The translations under genes were made by a program, and so were the position numbers. The notes beneath the pieces are model-generated. The model did no database searches. It saw only the letters and a program-made list of their open reading frames with translations, and was not told where the DNA came from. Of a stretch of 64,000 bases of DNA, positions 42,363-50,456 are shown piece after piece; the stretch's first letter is position 1; each line of letters begins with the position of its first letter. The DNA lies in assembly GCF_009760925.1 (NCBI RefSeq), contig NZ_VRLV01000007.1, forward strand, positions 124,001 to 188,000, in the 5' to 3' direction. The DNA is from Nonomuraea typhae. Lineage in GTDB: Bacteria > Actinomycetota > Actinomycetes > Streptosporangiales > Streptosporangiaceae.

Positions 42363-42505
42363 GGTGCGGATCTCCTCGGAGAGTGTGATGGACACCACTA
42401 TTGACCTAGGCACCGACAGAAAATCGTCGGCGTCCGCAGCGGAAGGCCACGGTAACCAGACGGGGCGGCTCGGGGCGACCCAATTCAGACCCACCAGCCT
42501 GACGG

Positions 42506-42650
42506 GCCAGCCGGGTAGTGGGTCAGCCGGGTAGTGGGTCAGCCAGGTAGTAGGTCAGCCGGGCAGTAGGTCAGCCGGGCAGCCGGGGTAGTAGGTCAGC
42601 CAGGCAGTGGGTCAGCCAGGCAAGCAGGGGGTCAGGCGAGCAGGGGGTGG
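42506..42650. repeat. Degenerate 16-bp tandem repeats (GTCAGCCGGGTAGTGG)
   Basis: About eight imperfect units of GTCAGCC-GGGTAGTGG lie between the MFS promoter region and the kinase stop, breaking into spacing variants toward 42640. The array abuts the kinase stop codon (42652-42654). Confidence 0.8.
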
Positions 42651-42651
42651 G

Positions 42652-43548
42652 TCAGCGGGTCAGGGTGCGGCCGACCATGCGGGCGTACATGCGGCCCGGA
42701 CTGGGGTCGGGCGCCAGGAACCCGGGCAGCATGGGCAGCCCCACCGCATGCGGCTCCAGCCGCTGGTACAGCTCGGCCGCGTCCAGTGGGCGGTTCTCGG
42801 GCCGCTTCTCCAGCAGTGCCCCTAGCAGTATGGCCAGTTCGGGCGGCAGCCCGGGTACGGCCGGCGGCGCCTCCTTGACCTGCTTTTCGAAGACGACGTA
42901 GTCCGTGGGCCCGGTGAACAGCTGCCGCCCGGTCAGCATCTCGTGCAGCACGCACCCCAGGGAGTAAAGGTCGCTGCGCGGATCGGCCACCCCTCTCTGG
43001 ATCTGCTCCGGCGCCATGTAGGCAGGTGTGCCGAGGATCTGCCCGATCCGGGTGAACCCGCTGAGGTCGGACTCCCGGAGCATGGCCAGCCCGAAGTCGA
43101 GGACCTTCACGCTTCCGTCGGGGCAGAGCATGAGGTTGATCGGCTTGAGGTCCCGGTGGCAGATGGACAGCGCGTGGGCGGCCGACAGGACGGCGGCGGC
43201 CTGGGCGGCGATGGCGCAGGCCCAGGGGACGGGCAGGGGGCCGTGTTCGCTGACCACGTCGGCCACGGTGACGCCTTCGATGAACTGCATGACCTGGAAG
43301 AGCCGCTGCTCGTGGGTGCCGAAGTCGTAGAGGACGGGCGCGCCGGGGTGTTCCAGGCGGGCGAGGATGCGGGCTTCGCGGATGAAGCGCCGCTCGAGTT
43401 CGCCGTCGTCGTCGACGAGCCCGCGCATGTGCAGGAGCTTCACGGCGACCCTGCGGGACAGGTGGCGGTCGTGTCCGGCGTAGACGGCGCCCATGCCGCC
43501 CTGGCCGAGTGGCAGGTCGTCGAGCTCATAGCGGTCGCCGATGACCAT
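42652..43548 (-). CDS. Soluble serine/threonine protein kinase
   Basis: A 298-aa Hanks-type kinase consisting almost only of the catalytic domain. P-loop GQGGMGAV (15-22), invariant Lys K37 in VAVKLL, catalytic loop HRDLKPINLM with D133, DFG motif at 151-153, and YMAPEQI of the activation end. No transmembrane helix, PASTA or other sensory domain follows, so it is cytoplasmic. It is on the same strand as the DNA methyltransferase, 45 nt downstream of it, with a PP2C phosphatase divergently encoded nearby. It could phosphorylate the methyltransferase or the CHAP protein; this is inference. Confidence 0.94.
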   Translation of the reverse strand: MVIGDRYELDDLPLGQGGMGAVYAGHDRHLSRRVAVKLLHMRGLVDDDGELERRFIREARILARLEHPGAPVLYDFGTHEQRLFQVMQFIEGVTVADVVSEHGPLPVPWACAIAAQAAAVLSAAHALSICHRDLKPINLMLCPDGSVKVLDFGLAMLRESDLSGFTRIGQILGTPAYMAPEQIQRGVADPRSDLYSLGCVLHEMLTGRQLFTGPTDYVVFEKQVKEAPPAVPGLPPELAILLGALLEKRPENRPLDAAELYQRLEPHAVGLPMLPGFLAPDPSPGRMYARMVGRTLTR

Positions 43549-43593
43549 TCGCCCCTCCCTGCCGCCTTTTCCGGAAAAACTACACCGTCCCGA

Positions 43594-45348
43594 CTACGGG
43601 TGCAGATGCCCGTCGATCAAGCCGTCGAGACCGAGCCGGATCAGCTCCTGGCCGAGCGCGCTGGTCTCGCGTAGCGCGTCCTCCAAGGCTGCCAGGTGGC
43701 GGAACGCCTCGCCGTACGCTTGCTGCTCTTTCATGGGCAGGCGGGGCAGTCGGGTGCGGCGGGCGTCGAAGCGGCTGGAGCCGGTGGTGGCGCGGCCGCC
43801 GGCGCCGCGCAGGTAGCCGGCCAGGAAGTCGGCGTCGAGGCGGCGCGGGTCCACGCGGTACAGGGTGAGGTGGGGGCCGAGCACGCCGCCCGGCTCGGTC
43901 ATCACGCGGACGCTGGAGTACGAGGTGACGACGTCGCCGGGCAGCACCGGGACCAGGCCCTCCTCGGTGGCGGTGCGGCCGGAGGGCCGGCTGCCGTGGG
44001 CGAGGTCGTCGGCGGTGAGCACGGGCAGTTCGCCGGCGCCGGCGGTCATGCGCGGCGGGGCTTGCAGGACGGCGACCAGGCCCTCCTTGATGAGGTCGCC
44101 GATCGTGGTGACGGGGCGGTCGAGCGGCTGGTCGAGCACCTTCAGGTCGGGTGGTACGGCGGAGGCCGTCAGGAAGCGGTCGCGGGCCGCGGTGAAGGCC
44201 CGGCCGAGGTCTTCGCGGCGGCGGTGCCTGGCCGGGGTCATGTCGACCTCGTCGGCGAGCAGGTCGATGATGCGCACGGCCTGGTCGGAACGGTCCTTCA
44301 GATGAGCGTGCCAGGCGGGCTCGACGGCGGGCAGGTCGTCGACGGCGTCCATGATCAGTACGTCGGAGGGCGGGCGTTCGCCGGGCACCGGGCGGCGCAG
44401 CAGCCACAGGTCGCTGCCGGGCAGGGCGATCACCGCGCGCAGGGCGCCGTTGCGCAGCAGGTTGGCGCGGATGCGGCGGCCGGGCTTGCGGCTGGCGGCG
44501 GCGGGCGGCATGAGGATCGCGACCACGCCGCCGGGGCGCACGTGCGCGAGGCAGTGTTGCACCCAGGCCAGCTCGGGCTCGCCGCGCGGGGGCAGGCCGT
44601 ACTCCCAGCGGGGGTCGCCGGTCAGTTCCTCGTATCCCCAGGCGCGCTCGTTGAAGGGCGGGTCGCAGATGACGGCGTCGGCCGTGACGCCGGCGAAGCC
44701 GTCGTGGCGCAGGGTGTCGCCGGCCACGATCTCGGCCCCGAAGCCGCCGAGCCGGAGCCGGGCGGCGGCGATGCAGGCGGAGGAGTCGCTGAGGTCCTGG
44801 CCGAGGAAGCGCAGGCCCGGCGCGGTCCGGGCGGCGGTGAGCAGCAGGGTGCCGACGCCGCAGGCCGGGTCGAGGAGGGTGCCGCCGTCTGGGACGGCCA
44901 GCCGTACCATCAGCGCGGCCACGTCGTCGCGGGTGACCGAGAGCTGGCGGGAGTGGGCCTCCAGGTAGCGCTCGCAGAGGAAGTCGTAGGCGCTGGCGGC
45001 GCTCTGCTGGGCGGCGAGCTGGGTGATCATTTCCGTTAGAGAGGGCTCCAGAGTGCTCTCACCGCTGGTCAGGAGGGCGCCGGCCTCGGCCACGAGCTCG
45101 CCGAGGTGCAAATCTCCCGCGGCTTTCAGGCGTTGCCACACCCGATCCGCGACCGATACCTGGTAGGACTTCCCATAGCGTCGCAGCCAGGCTTCGATCT
45201 CGCGCAGGGAGAACAACGGCTGGTTGGCGGTTCCGCCGACCGGCTGGGGGAAGTCGTCGTGGCGGCGGCGCCAGTTGCTGACCGCGGCACGCCCGACACC
45301 GGCGAGCCGGGCTATGTCCCCGGCGTTGACGGTGGGGTCGTGGCTCAT
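43594..45348 (-). CDS. N6-adenine DNA methyltransferase fused to a specificity domain, with N-terminal HTH
   Basis: A 584-aa protein. Order: N-terminal MerR/AlpA-like HTH (about 8-60; GDIARLAGVGRAAVSNWRRR), linker, HsdM-type methyltransferase with SAM motif LLDPACGVGT (158-167) and catalytic motif CDPPFN (218-223, D/NPPF type), then a C-terminal HsdS-like target-recognition half with PGDVVTSYSS, LTLYRVDPRRLDADFLAGYL and RLPRLPMKEQQAY. A single polypeptide therefore both recognises and methylates DNA. No restriction subunit is encoded here. ATG 45348 is 7 nt after TAATGT (likely leaderless); GTG 45357 is an alternative. Confidence 0.93.
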   Translation of the reverse strand: MSHDPTVNAGDIARLAGVGRAAVSNWRRRHDDFPQPVGGTANQPLFSLREIEAWLRRYGKSYQVSVADRVWQRLKAAGDLHLGELVAEAGALLTSGESTLEPSLTEMITQLAAQQSAASAYDFLCERYLEAHSRQLSVTRDDVAALMVRLAVPDGGTLLDPACGVGTLLLTAARTAPGLRFLGQDLSDSSACIAAARLRLGGFGAEIVAGDTLRHDGFAGVTADAVICDPPFNERAWGYEELTGDPRWEYGLPPRGEPELAWVQHCLAHVRPGGVVAILMPPAAASRKPGRRIRANLLRNGALRAVIALPGSDLWLLRRPVPGERPPSDVLIMDAVDDLPAVEPAWHAHLKDRSDQAVRIIDLLADEVDMTPARHRRREDLGRAFTAARDRFLTASAVPPDLKVLDQPLDRPVTTIGDLIKEGLVAVLQAPPRMTAGAGELPVLTADDLAHGSRPSGRTATEEGLVPVLPGDVVTSYSSVRVMTEPGGVLGPHLTLYRVDPRRLDADFLAGYLRGAGGRATTGSSRFDARRTRLPRLPMKEQQAYGEAFRHLAALEDALRETSALGQELIRLGLDGLIDGHLHP

Positions 45349-45362
45349 GACGCCCACATTAG

Positions 45363-45395
45363 TTCACAAGAGTCTTCAGCGCATCTGCTTGTGAA
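45363..45395. promoter_or_regulatory. Inverted repeat between the methyltransferase and phosphatase genes
   Basis: TTCACAAG (45363-45370) and CTTGTGAA (45388-45395) are perfect 8-bp inverted arms separated by 17 nt in the 76-nt divergent spacer, covering both promoters. The HTH of the methyltransferase is a candidate binder. Confidence 0.7.
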
Positions 45396-45417
45396 GTCTT
45401 TCAACCAATGATTTACT
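45389..45417 (+). promoter_or_regulatory. Promoter of the PP2C gene
   Basis: TTGTGA (45389-45394), 17-nt spacer, TTTACT (45412-45417), then 7 nt to the ATG at 45425, a leaderless geometry. The -35 box lies in the right arm of the inverted repeat. Confidence 0.55.
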
Positions 45418-45424
45418 GCTGGGT

Positions 45425-46195
45425 ATGAAGCACAACATCCGCTATGCCGCGGGATCAGACGTGGGCCGCCGCAGAGAGCAGAACGAGGACGCGGGGTACG
45501 CGAGCTCCCGCTTGCTTGTTGTGGCGGACGGCATGGGCGGGCACGCGGCCGGGGAGCTGGCGAGCTCGGCCGCGATCGCCGTCATGCGTGAGCTGGATGC
45601 GTCGCTTCCCGAGACGGGCGCCGACCTGGAGGCCGCGCTGGAAGGCGCGGTGCACGAGGCGGCGCGCAGGCTGGTCGAGCTGGCCGACATCGACCCGGCC
45701 CGCAGGGGCATGGGCACCACGGTGACCGCGACCCTGTGGGACGGCTACCGCTTCGCGCTGGCTCATCTGGGTGACTCCCGGGGCTACCTGCTTCGCGACG
45801 GTGCTCTTTACCAGATCACCAAGGATCACACACTGGTGCAGTCCATGGTGGACGAAGGCCGGATCACCGAGGATCAGGCGGCGGTGCACCCGCGCCGGTC
45901 GATGGTGCTGCGGGTGCTGGGCAGTGAGGGCCGCGCCGAGCCGGACATGTCGCTGCGCGAGGCCGAGCCTGGCGATCGTTACCTCCTCTGCTCCGACGGG
46001 CTTACCGGTGTGCTGGGCCCCGAGATCCTGCACGAGATCCTGACCACTGTGGCCGACCAGGAGCTCGCCGTCCAGAGGCTGATCGATCTGGCCAACCAGG
46101 GCGGCTCGCCGGACAACGTCACCGTCATCGTCGCCGACGTCATGGGTGTCGGCGAGGGCGACGAGAAGGTCTACAGAGTCGGGGCTGGCTCCTAG
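45425..46195 (+). CDS. PP2C-family protein serine/threonine phosphatase
   Basis: A 256-aa metal-dependent phosphatase containing all conserved motifs: RREQNEDAG (17-25), VVADGMGGHAAGE (about 32-44), GMGTTVTA, LGDSRGYL, LLCSDGLTG and the closing SPDNVTVIVADV with the metal-binding Asp. It has no membrane helix or FHA domain. Opposite in orientation to the kinase and methyltransferase, it is the natural antagonist of the kinase at this locus. A CHAP-domain gene follows on the same strand 148 nt later. Confidence 0.95.
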   Translation: MKHNIRYAAGSDVGRRREQNEDAGYASSRLLVVADGMGGHAAGELASSAAIAVMRELDASLPETGADLEAALEGAVHEAARRLVELADIDPARRGMGTTVTATLWDGYRFALAHLGDSRGYLLRDGALYQITKDHTLVQSMVDEGRITEDQAAVHPRRSMVLRVLGSEGRAEPDMSLREAEPGDRYLLCSDGLTGVLGPEILHEILTTVADQELAVQRLIDLANQGGSPDNVTVIVADVMGVGEGDEKVYRVGAGS

Positions 46196-46204
46196 GCAGG
46201 ATAG

Positions 46205-46227
46205 TAGTCACTCGGGCTAGTCACTCG
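46205..46227 (+). repeat. Direct repeat TAGTCACTCG x2
   Basis: Two identical copies of TAGTCACTCG, 13 nt apart, just after the PP2C stop in the spacer before the CHAP gene. Could be a regulator site; otherwise the 148-nt spacer (46196-46343) shows only a small TCACC/GGTGA hairpin at about 46247 and no clear -35/-10 pair. Confidence 0.4.
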
Positions 46228-46343
46228 CGTCACACAAGGCGTATTTCACCTCTTCGGTGACTATCTTCTTGATGTACGGCACGCGGTCGCGACGGCGCTA
46301 CTACAGTCCATCGTGATCTGCCGGATATCTGGGAGGAGTCGTC

Positions 46344-47120
46344 CTGGACCCGATCGCTGAAGATCTTCTCGAACAGGTCCGCCCGGAGCTCGGTTACCGG
46401 GAGAAGGGCGGCCAGTACACCAAGTTCGGCGAGTGGTACGCGGATCGCCTCCAGGATCCCCAGTACAAGAACGCGCCATGGTGCGACATGTTCATCGCGT
46501 GGGCCGCGGACAAGGCGGGCATCGGCCAATATGTCGGCCAGTTCGCCTGGACCCCCTCACATGCCGCGTGGTTCATCAAACAGGGCGCCTGGTCACGCAC
46601 TCCCGAGCCCGGAGCCCTGGTCTTCTACGACTGGAGCGGCGGCAAGAGCTACAAGGGCGTCGACCACGTGGGCATCGTGGAGAAGGTCGAAGGCTCCAAA
46701 ATCCACACCATCGAAGCAAACGTCGACAAGGTCTGGTTAAAGCGGAAATTTCGTGACCAGGAGAAAGTCGTCGGCTATGGCCTTCCTCGTGTGGTGAAGG
46801 AGAAGATGGCCGCCGGCGAGATCCAGGCCACCGAGCAGCCCACCGCCTACGCCCCCGCGCTCAGGTCCTACCCCGAGCCGCCCGCGAGCAGCCCCTTCGA
46901 CTTCCTCGGCACCCCGCACTTCCTTCTGGCCTGCATGGTCATCACCACGGTCGTGGTCAGCTTCCGCCTGGCCGGCCGCCGCCGCGGCACCCACCGGCGC
47001 GTCCTCTCCGCCGCCTCGCCCATCACGTGGAGCGCGCCGGCCCCGCGCATCCCACCGGACGACCTGATCGAGGAGCCCCCGCCCCGACCGAAGGGCAAGC
47101 GCCCGTACGAGCGCGTCTGA
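46344..47120 (+). CDS. CHAP-domain amidase with C-terminal membrane helix, CTG start
   Basis: A 258-aa protein. The CHAP (NlpC/P60-like) domain spans about residues 1-150, with catalytic C47 in NAPWCDMF, H108 in GVDHVGIVEK and a following polar residue near IEAN. A hydrophobic helix at about 191-209 (FLLACMVITTVVVSFRL) is followed by an Arg-rich, Pro-rich tail. No signal peptide. All ATG/GTG/TTG starts lie after C47, so translation must begin earlier; the CTG at 46344 sits 5-7 nt after GGAGGAG (46332-46338). Probably a cell-wall amidase or endopeptidase tethered to the membrane. Confidence 0.82.
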   Translation: MDPIAEDLLEQVRPELGYREKGGQYTKFGEWYADRLQDPQYKNAPWCDMFIAWAADKAGIGQYVGQFAWTPSHAAWFIKQGAWSRTPEPGALVFYDWSGGKSYKGVDHVGIVEKVEGSKIHTIEANVDKVWLKRKFRDQEKVVGYGLPRVVKEKMAAGEIQATEQPTAYAPALRSYPEPPASSPFDFLGTPHFLLACMVITTVVVSFRLAGRRRGTHRRVLSAASPITWSAPAPRIPPDDLIEEPPPRPKGKRPYERV

Positions 47121-47151
47121 AAGGCCGTCACCTGCAAGGCTGGGCATTTAG

Positions 47152-47163
47152 TAGGACGTCCTA
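47152..47163. promoter_or_regulatory. Perfect palindrome TAGGACGTCCTA upstream of icmF
   Basis: Twelve-bp perfect palindrome 41 nt before the icmF GTG. TAGTTT (47165-47170) right after it can be the -10 box, placing the palindrome between -35 and -10, a repressor position. Confidence 0.65.
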
Positions 47164-47204
47164 GTAGTTTGTAGGTGAGGCCCTTCACGAAGGAGTGATC
47201 TGGC

Positions 47205-50200
47205 GTGCACGTTCCGGCCCACCCCGTCCGTTTCGTGACCGCGGCGGCACTGTTCGACGGCCATGACGCCGCGATCAACATCATGCGGCGCATCCTGCAG
47301 AGCCAGGGCGCCGAAGTGATCCACCTCGGCCACAACCGCTCGGTGGACGAGGTCGTCACCGCCGCAATCCAGGAAGACGTCCAGGGCGTCGCCATCAGCT
47401 CCTACCAAGGTGGCCACGTCGAGTTCTTCACCTACCTGGTCGAGCTCCTGCGCGAGCGCGGCGCCGGCCACGTCAAGGTGTACGGCGGAGGCGGCGGCGT
47501 CATCGTCCAGGACGAGATCGACCTGCTGCACTCCCGCGGCGTCACCCGCATCTTCTCCCCGGAGGACGGCCAGCGCCTCGGCCTCCCCGGCATGATCAAC
47601 AAGCTGATCGAGGAATGCGACGTCGAGCTGACCGACCCGCCCGAGAACGAGGCCGTCCTCGCCGGCGACCAGACGGCCCTGGCCCGGGCCATCACGCTCA
47701 TCGAGTCCGGCCGCGCCTCCGACGGCCTTCTCCAGGGCATCAGAGGCGCCGGCCGCAGCGCCCCCGTCCTGGGCATCACCGGCACCGGCGGCTCCGGCAA
47801 GTCCTCGCTCACCGACGAGCTGGTCCGCAGGCTGCGCGTGGACAACGACGACAAGCTGCGCATCGCCGTCATCGCCATCGACCCCACCCGCAGGCGCGGC
47901 GGCGGGGCGCTGCTCGGCGACCGCATCCGGATGAACAGCCTCGGCCCCCAGACCTACTTCCGCTCGCTGGCCACCCGGGGCGCCGTCGCCGAGGTCCCCG
48001 AGCACCTGGACGACGTCATCGCCGCCTGCCGCGCCGCCGGGTACGACCTGGTGATCGTGGAGACGCCCGGCATCGGGCAGGGCGACGCCGGGATCGTCCC
48101 GCACGTGGACGTGCCGATCTACGTGATGACACCCGAGTTCGGCGCCGCCTCCCAGCTCGAGAAGATCGACATGCTCGACTTCGCCGAGGCCGTGGCCATC
48201 AACAAGTACGAGCGCCGCGGCGCCGAGGACGCCCTGCGCGACGTGCGCCGCCAGCTCGTGCGCAACCGCGAGGCGTTCGGCGTCAAACCGGATGACATGC
48301 CGGTCTTCGGCACCATCGCCGCCCGCTACAACGACGCCGGCGTCACCGCCCTCTACCAGCACCTGAAGGAGCTGCTGACGGAGAAGGGCATGTCCGCCGG
48401 GCCGGGACTGCTGCCGAAGGTGCAGGGCCGTACCTCGCAGGTCGCCGCGGCGATCGTGCCGCCGGCGCGGGTGCGCTACCTGGCCGAGATCGCCGAGACC
48501 GTGCGCGGCTACCACGCCGAGACGGCCGCCCAGGTCGAGATCGCCCGCCGCAGGCAGCAGCTCGCCGCCGTGCGCGAGATGCTCGGCGAGGATGCGGCCG
48601 GCCTCGGCGAGGGTACGGCGGGCCTCGGCGAGGGTACGGCGGGCCTCGACGAACTCCTCGGCCGGGCCGAGTCCGAGCTGTCGGCCGAGTCCCGCGCGCT
48701 GCTGGCGGACTGGCCCGCCACCAAGGCGGCCTACCAGGCCGACGAGCTGGTGGTGAAGGTGCGCGACAAGGAGCTGCACACTCCGCTGTGGCGCGAGACG
48801 CTGTCGGGCAACCGCATCCCGAGGGTCGCGCTGCCGCGCTTCGAGGACCACGGCGAGCTGCTGCGCTTCCTCCGGAGCGAGAACCTGCCCGGCCGCTTCC
48901 CGTTCACTGCGGGCGTCTTCCCGTTCAAGCGCGACGACGAGGACCCGACCCGCATGTTCGCCGGCGAGGGCGACCCGTTCCGCACCAACCGCCGCTTCAA
49001 GCTGCTGTCGGAGGGCCAGCCCGCCACGCGCCTGTCCACCGCGTTCGACTCGGTGACGCTGTACGGCCACGACCCCGACCTCCGGCCCGACATTTACGGA
49101 AAAGTCGGGACTTCGGGGGTCTCCATCGCCACCCTCGACGACATGAAGGTGCTCTACGGCGGCTTCGACCTCAGCTCGCCCAGCACCTCGGTCTCCATGA
49201 CCATCAACGGCCCGGCGCCGACGATCCTGGCCTTCTTCCTCAACGCCGCCATCGACCAGGCCCTGGAGCGGAACCCGGACGCGGACCCGGCCGAGGTCAG
49301 GGCCGCCACCCTGGCCACGGTGCGGGGGACCGTACAGGCGGACATCCTCAAGGAGGACCAGGGCCAGAACACCTGCATCTTCTCCACCGAGTTCTCGTTG
49401 CGCATGATGGCCGACATCCAGGAATGGTTCATCCGCAACCGGGTGCGCAACTTCTACTCCGTCTCGATCTCCGGCTACCACATCGCCGAGGCCGGGGCGA
49501 ACCCCATCAGCCAGCTCGCCTTCACCCTGGCCAACGGCTTCACCTACGTCGAGGCGTACCTGGCGCGCGGCATGAAGGCGGACGACTTCGCGCCGAACCT
49601 GTCGTTCTTCTTCTCCAACGGCATGGACCCGGAGTACTCGGTGCTCGGGCGCGTAGCCCGGCGCATCTGGGCGGTCGCGATGCGCGAGAGGTACGGCGCC
49701 GGCGAACGCTCCCAGAAGCTCAAGTACCACATCCAGACCTCCGGGCGTTCCCTGCACGCCCAGGAGATGAACTTCAACGACATCCGCACCACGCTGCAGG
49801 CCCTGATCGCCATCTACGACAACTGCAACAGCCTGCACACCAACGCCTACGACGAGGCGGTGACCACGCCGTCGGCCGAGTCGGTGCGCAGGGCCATGGC
49901 CATCCAGCTCATCATCAACCGGGAGTGGGGCCTGGCCCGCAACGAGAACCCGCTGCAGGGCGCGTTCATCATCGACGAGCTGACCGACCTGGTCGAGGAG
50001 GCGGTGCTGAAGGAGTTCGAGCGGCTGTCGGACCGCGGCGGCGTCCTGGGCGCGATGGAGACCGGCTACCAGCGCGGCAAGATCCAGGACGAGTCGATGC
50101 TGTACGAGACGCGCAAGCACGACGGCTCGCTGCCGATCATCGGCGTCAACACCTTCCGCAACGGCGACGACGGCGCCGAGCAGCACAAGAAGCTCGAGCT

Positions 50201-50426
50201 GGCCCGCGGCACCGAGGAGGAGAAGCAGTCGCAGCTCGACCGGCTGCACGCCTTCCACGAGCGGCACCGCGCCGAGGCCCCGGCCGCGCTGGCCAGGCTG
50301 CGCGAGGCGGCGATGTCGGACGGCAACGCCTTCGAGGTGCTCATGGACGCGGCGCGGGTGTGCTCGCTGGGGCAGATCACCGACGCGCTCTTCGAGGCGG
50401 GCGGGCAGTACCGGCGCAACGTTTAG
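47205..50426 (+). CDS. icmF: Fused isobutyryl-CoA mutase (IcmF type)
   Basis: A 1073-aa adenosylcobalamin enzyme interconverting isobutyryl-CoA and butyryl-CoA, with its repair chaperone built in. Order: B12-binding domain (about 1-150; FDGHDAAINIM with H20), a MeaI-type GTPase chaperone (Walker A GTGGSGKSS at about 190-198), a linker with a short repeat (about 466-480), and the substrate-binding TIM-barrel mutase domain with GLSSPSTSVSMTING-like and RNFYSVSISGYHIAEAGANP motifs. Full IcmF length. GTG 47205 has AAGGAG 9 nt upstream. It works in valine/fatty acid interconversion and precursor supply. Confidence 0.95.
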   Translation: MHVPAHPVRFVTAAALFDGHDAAINIMRRILQSQGAEVIHLGHNRSVDEVVTAAIQEDVQGVAISSYQGGHVEFFTYLVELLRERGAGHVKVYGGGGGVIVQDEIDLLHSRGVTRIFSPEDGQRLGLPGMINKLIEECDVELTDPPENEAVLAGDQTALARAITLIESGRASDGLLQGIRGAGRSAPVLGITGTGGSGKSSLTDELVRRLRVDNDDKLRIAVIAIDPTRRRGGGALLGDRIRMNSLGPQTYFRSLATRGAVAEVPEHLDDVIAACRAAGYDLVIVETPGIGQGDAGIVPHVDVPIYVMTPEFGAASQLEKIDMLDFAEAVAINKYERRGAEDALRDVRRQLVRNREAFGVKPDDMPVFGTIAARYNDAGVTALYQHLKELLTEKGMSAGPGLLPKVQGRTSQVAAAIVPPARVRYLAEIAETVRGYHAETAAQVEIARRRQQLAAVREMLGEDAAGLGEGTAGLGEGTAGLDELLGRAESELSAESRALLADWPATKAAYQADELVVKVRDKELHTPLWRETLSGNRIPRVALPRFEDHGELLRFLRSENLPGRFPFTAGVFPFKRDDEDPTRMFAGEGDPFRTNRRFKLLSEGQPATRLSTAFDSVTLYGHDPDLRPDIYGKVGTSGVSIATLDDMKVLYGGFDLSSPSTSVSMTINGPAPTILAFFLNAAIDQALERNPDADPAEVRAATLATVRGTVQADILKEDQGQNTCIFSTEFSLRMMADIQEWFIRNRVRNFYSVSISGYHIAEAGANPISQLAFTLANGFTYVEAYLARGMKADDFAPNLSFFFSNGMDPEYSVLGRVARRIWAVAMRERYGAGERSQKLKYHIQTSGRSLHAQEMNFNDIRTTLQALIAIYDNCNSLHTNAYDEAVTTPSAESVRRAMAIQLIINREWGLARNENPLQGAFIIDELTDLVEEAVLKEFERLSDRGGVLGAMETGYQRGKIQDESMLYETRKHDGSLPIIGVNTFRNGDDGAEQHKKLELARGTEEEKQSQLDRLHAFHERHRAEAPAALARLREAAMSDGNAFEVLMDAARVCSLGQITDALFEAGGQYRRNV
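48600..48641 (+). repeat. Two 21-bp direct repeats in the IcmF linker
   Basis: GGCCTCGGCGAGGGTACGGC(G) occurs twice in tandem with partial copies on both sides, encoding GLGEGTA repeats between the GTPase and mutase domains. Confidence 0.8.
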
Positions 50427-50456
50427 GCCATCCGCAAGGCGGTCATGGTTCGGTGC

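Noticed and set aside
43594..45348. Complete type I restriction-modification system
   Set aside because: The protein has methyltransferase and specificity parts, but no hsdR-like helicase/nuclease is encoded in the window.
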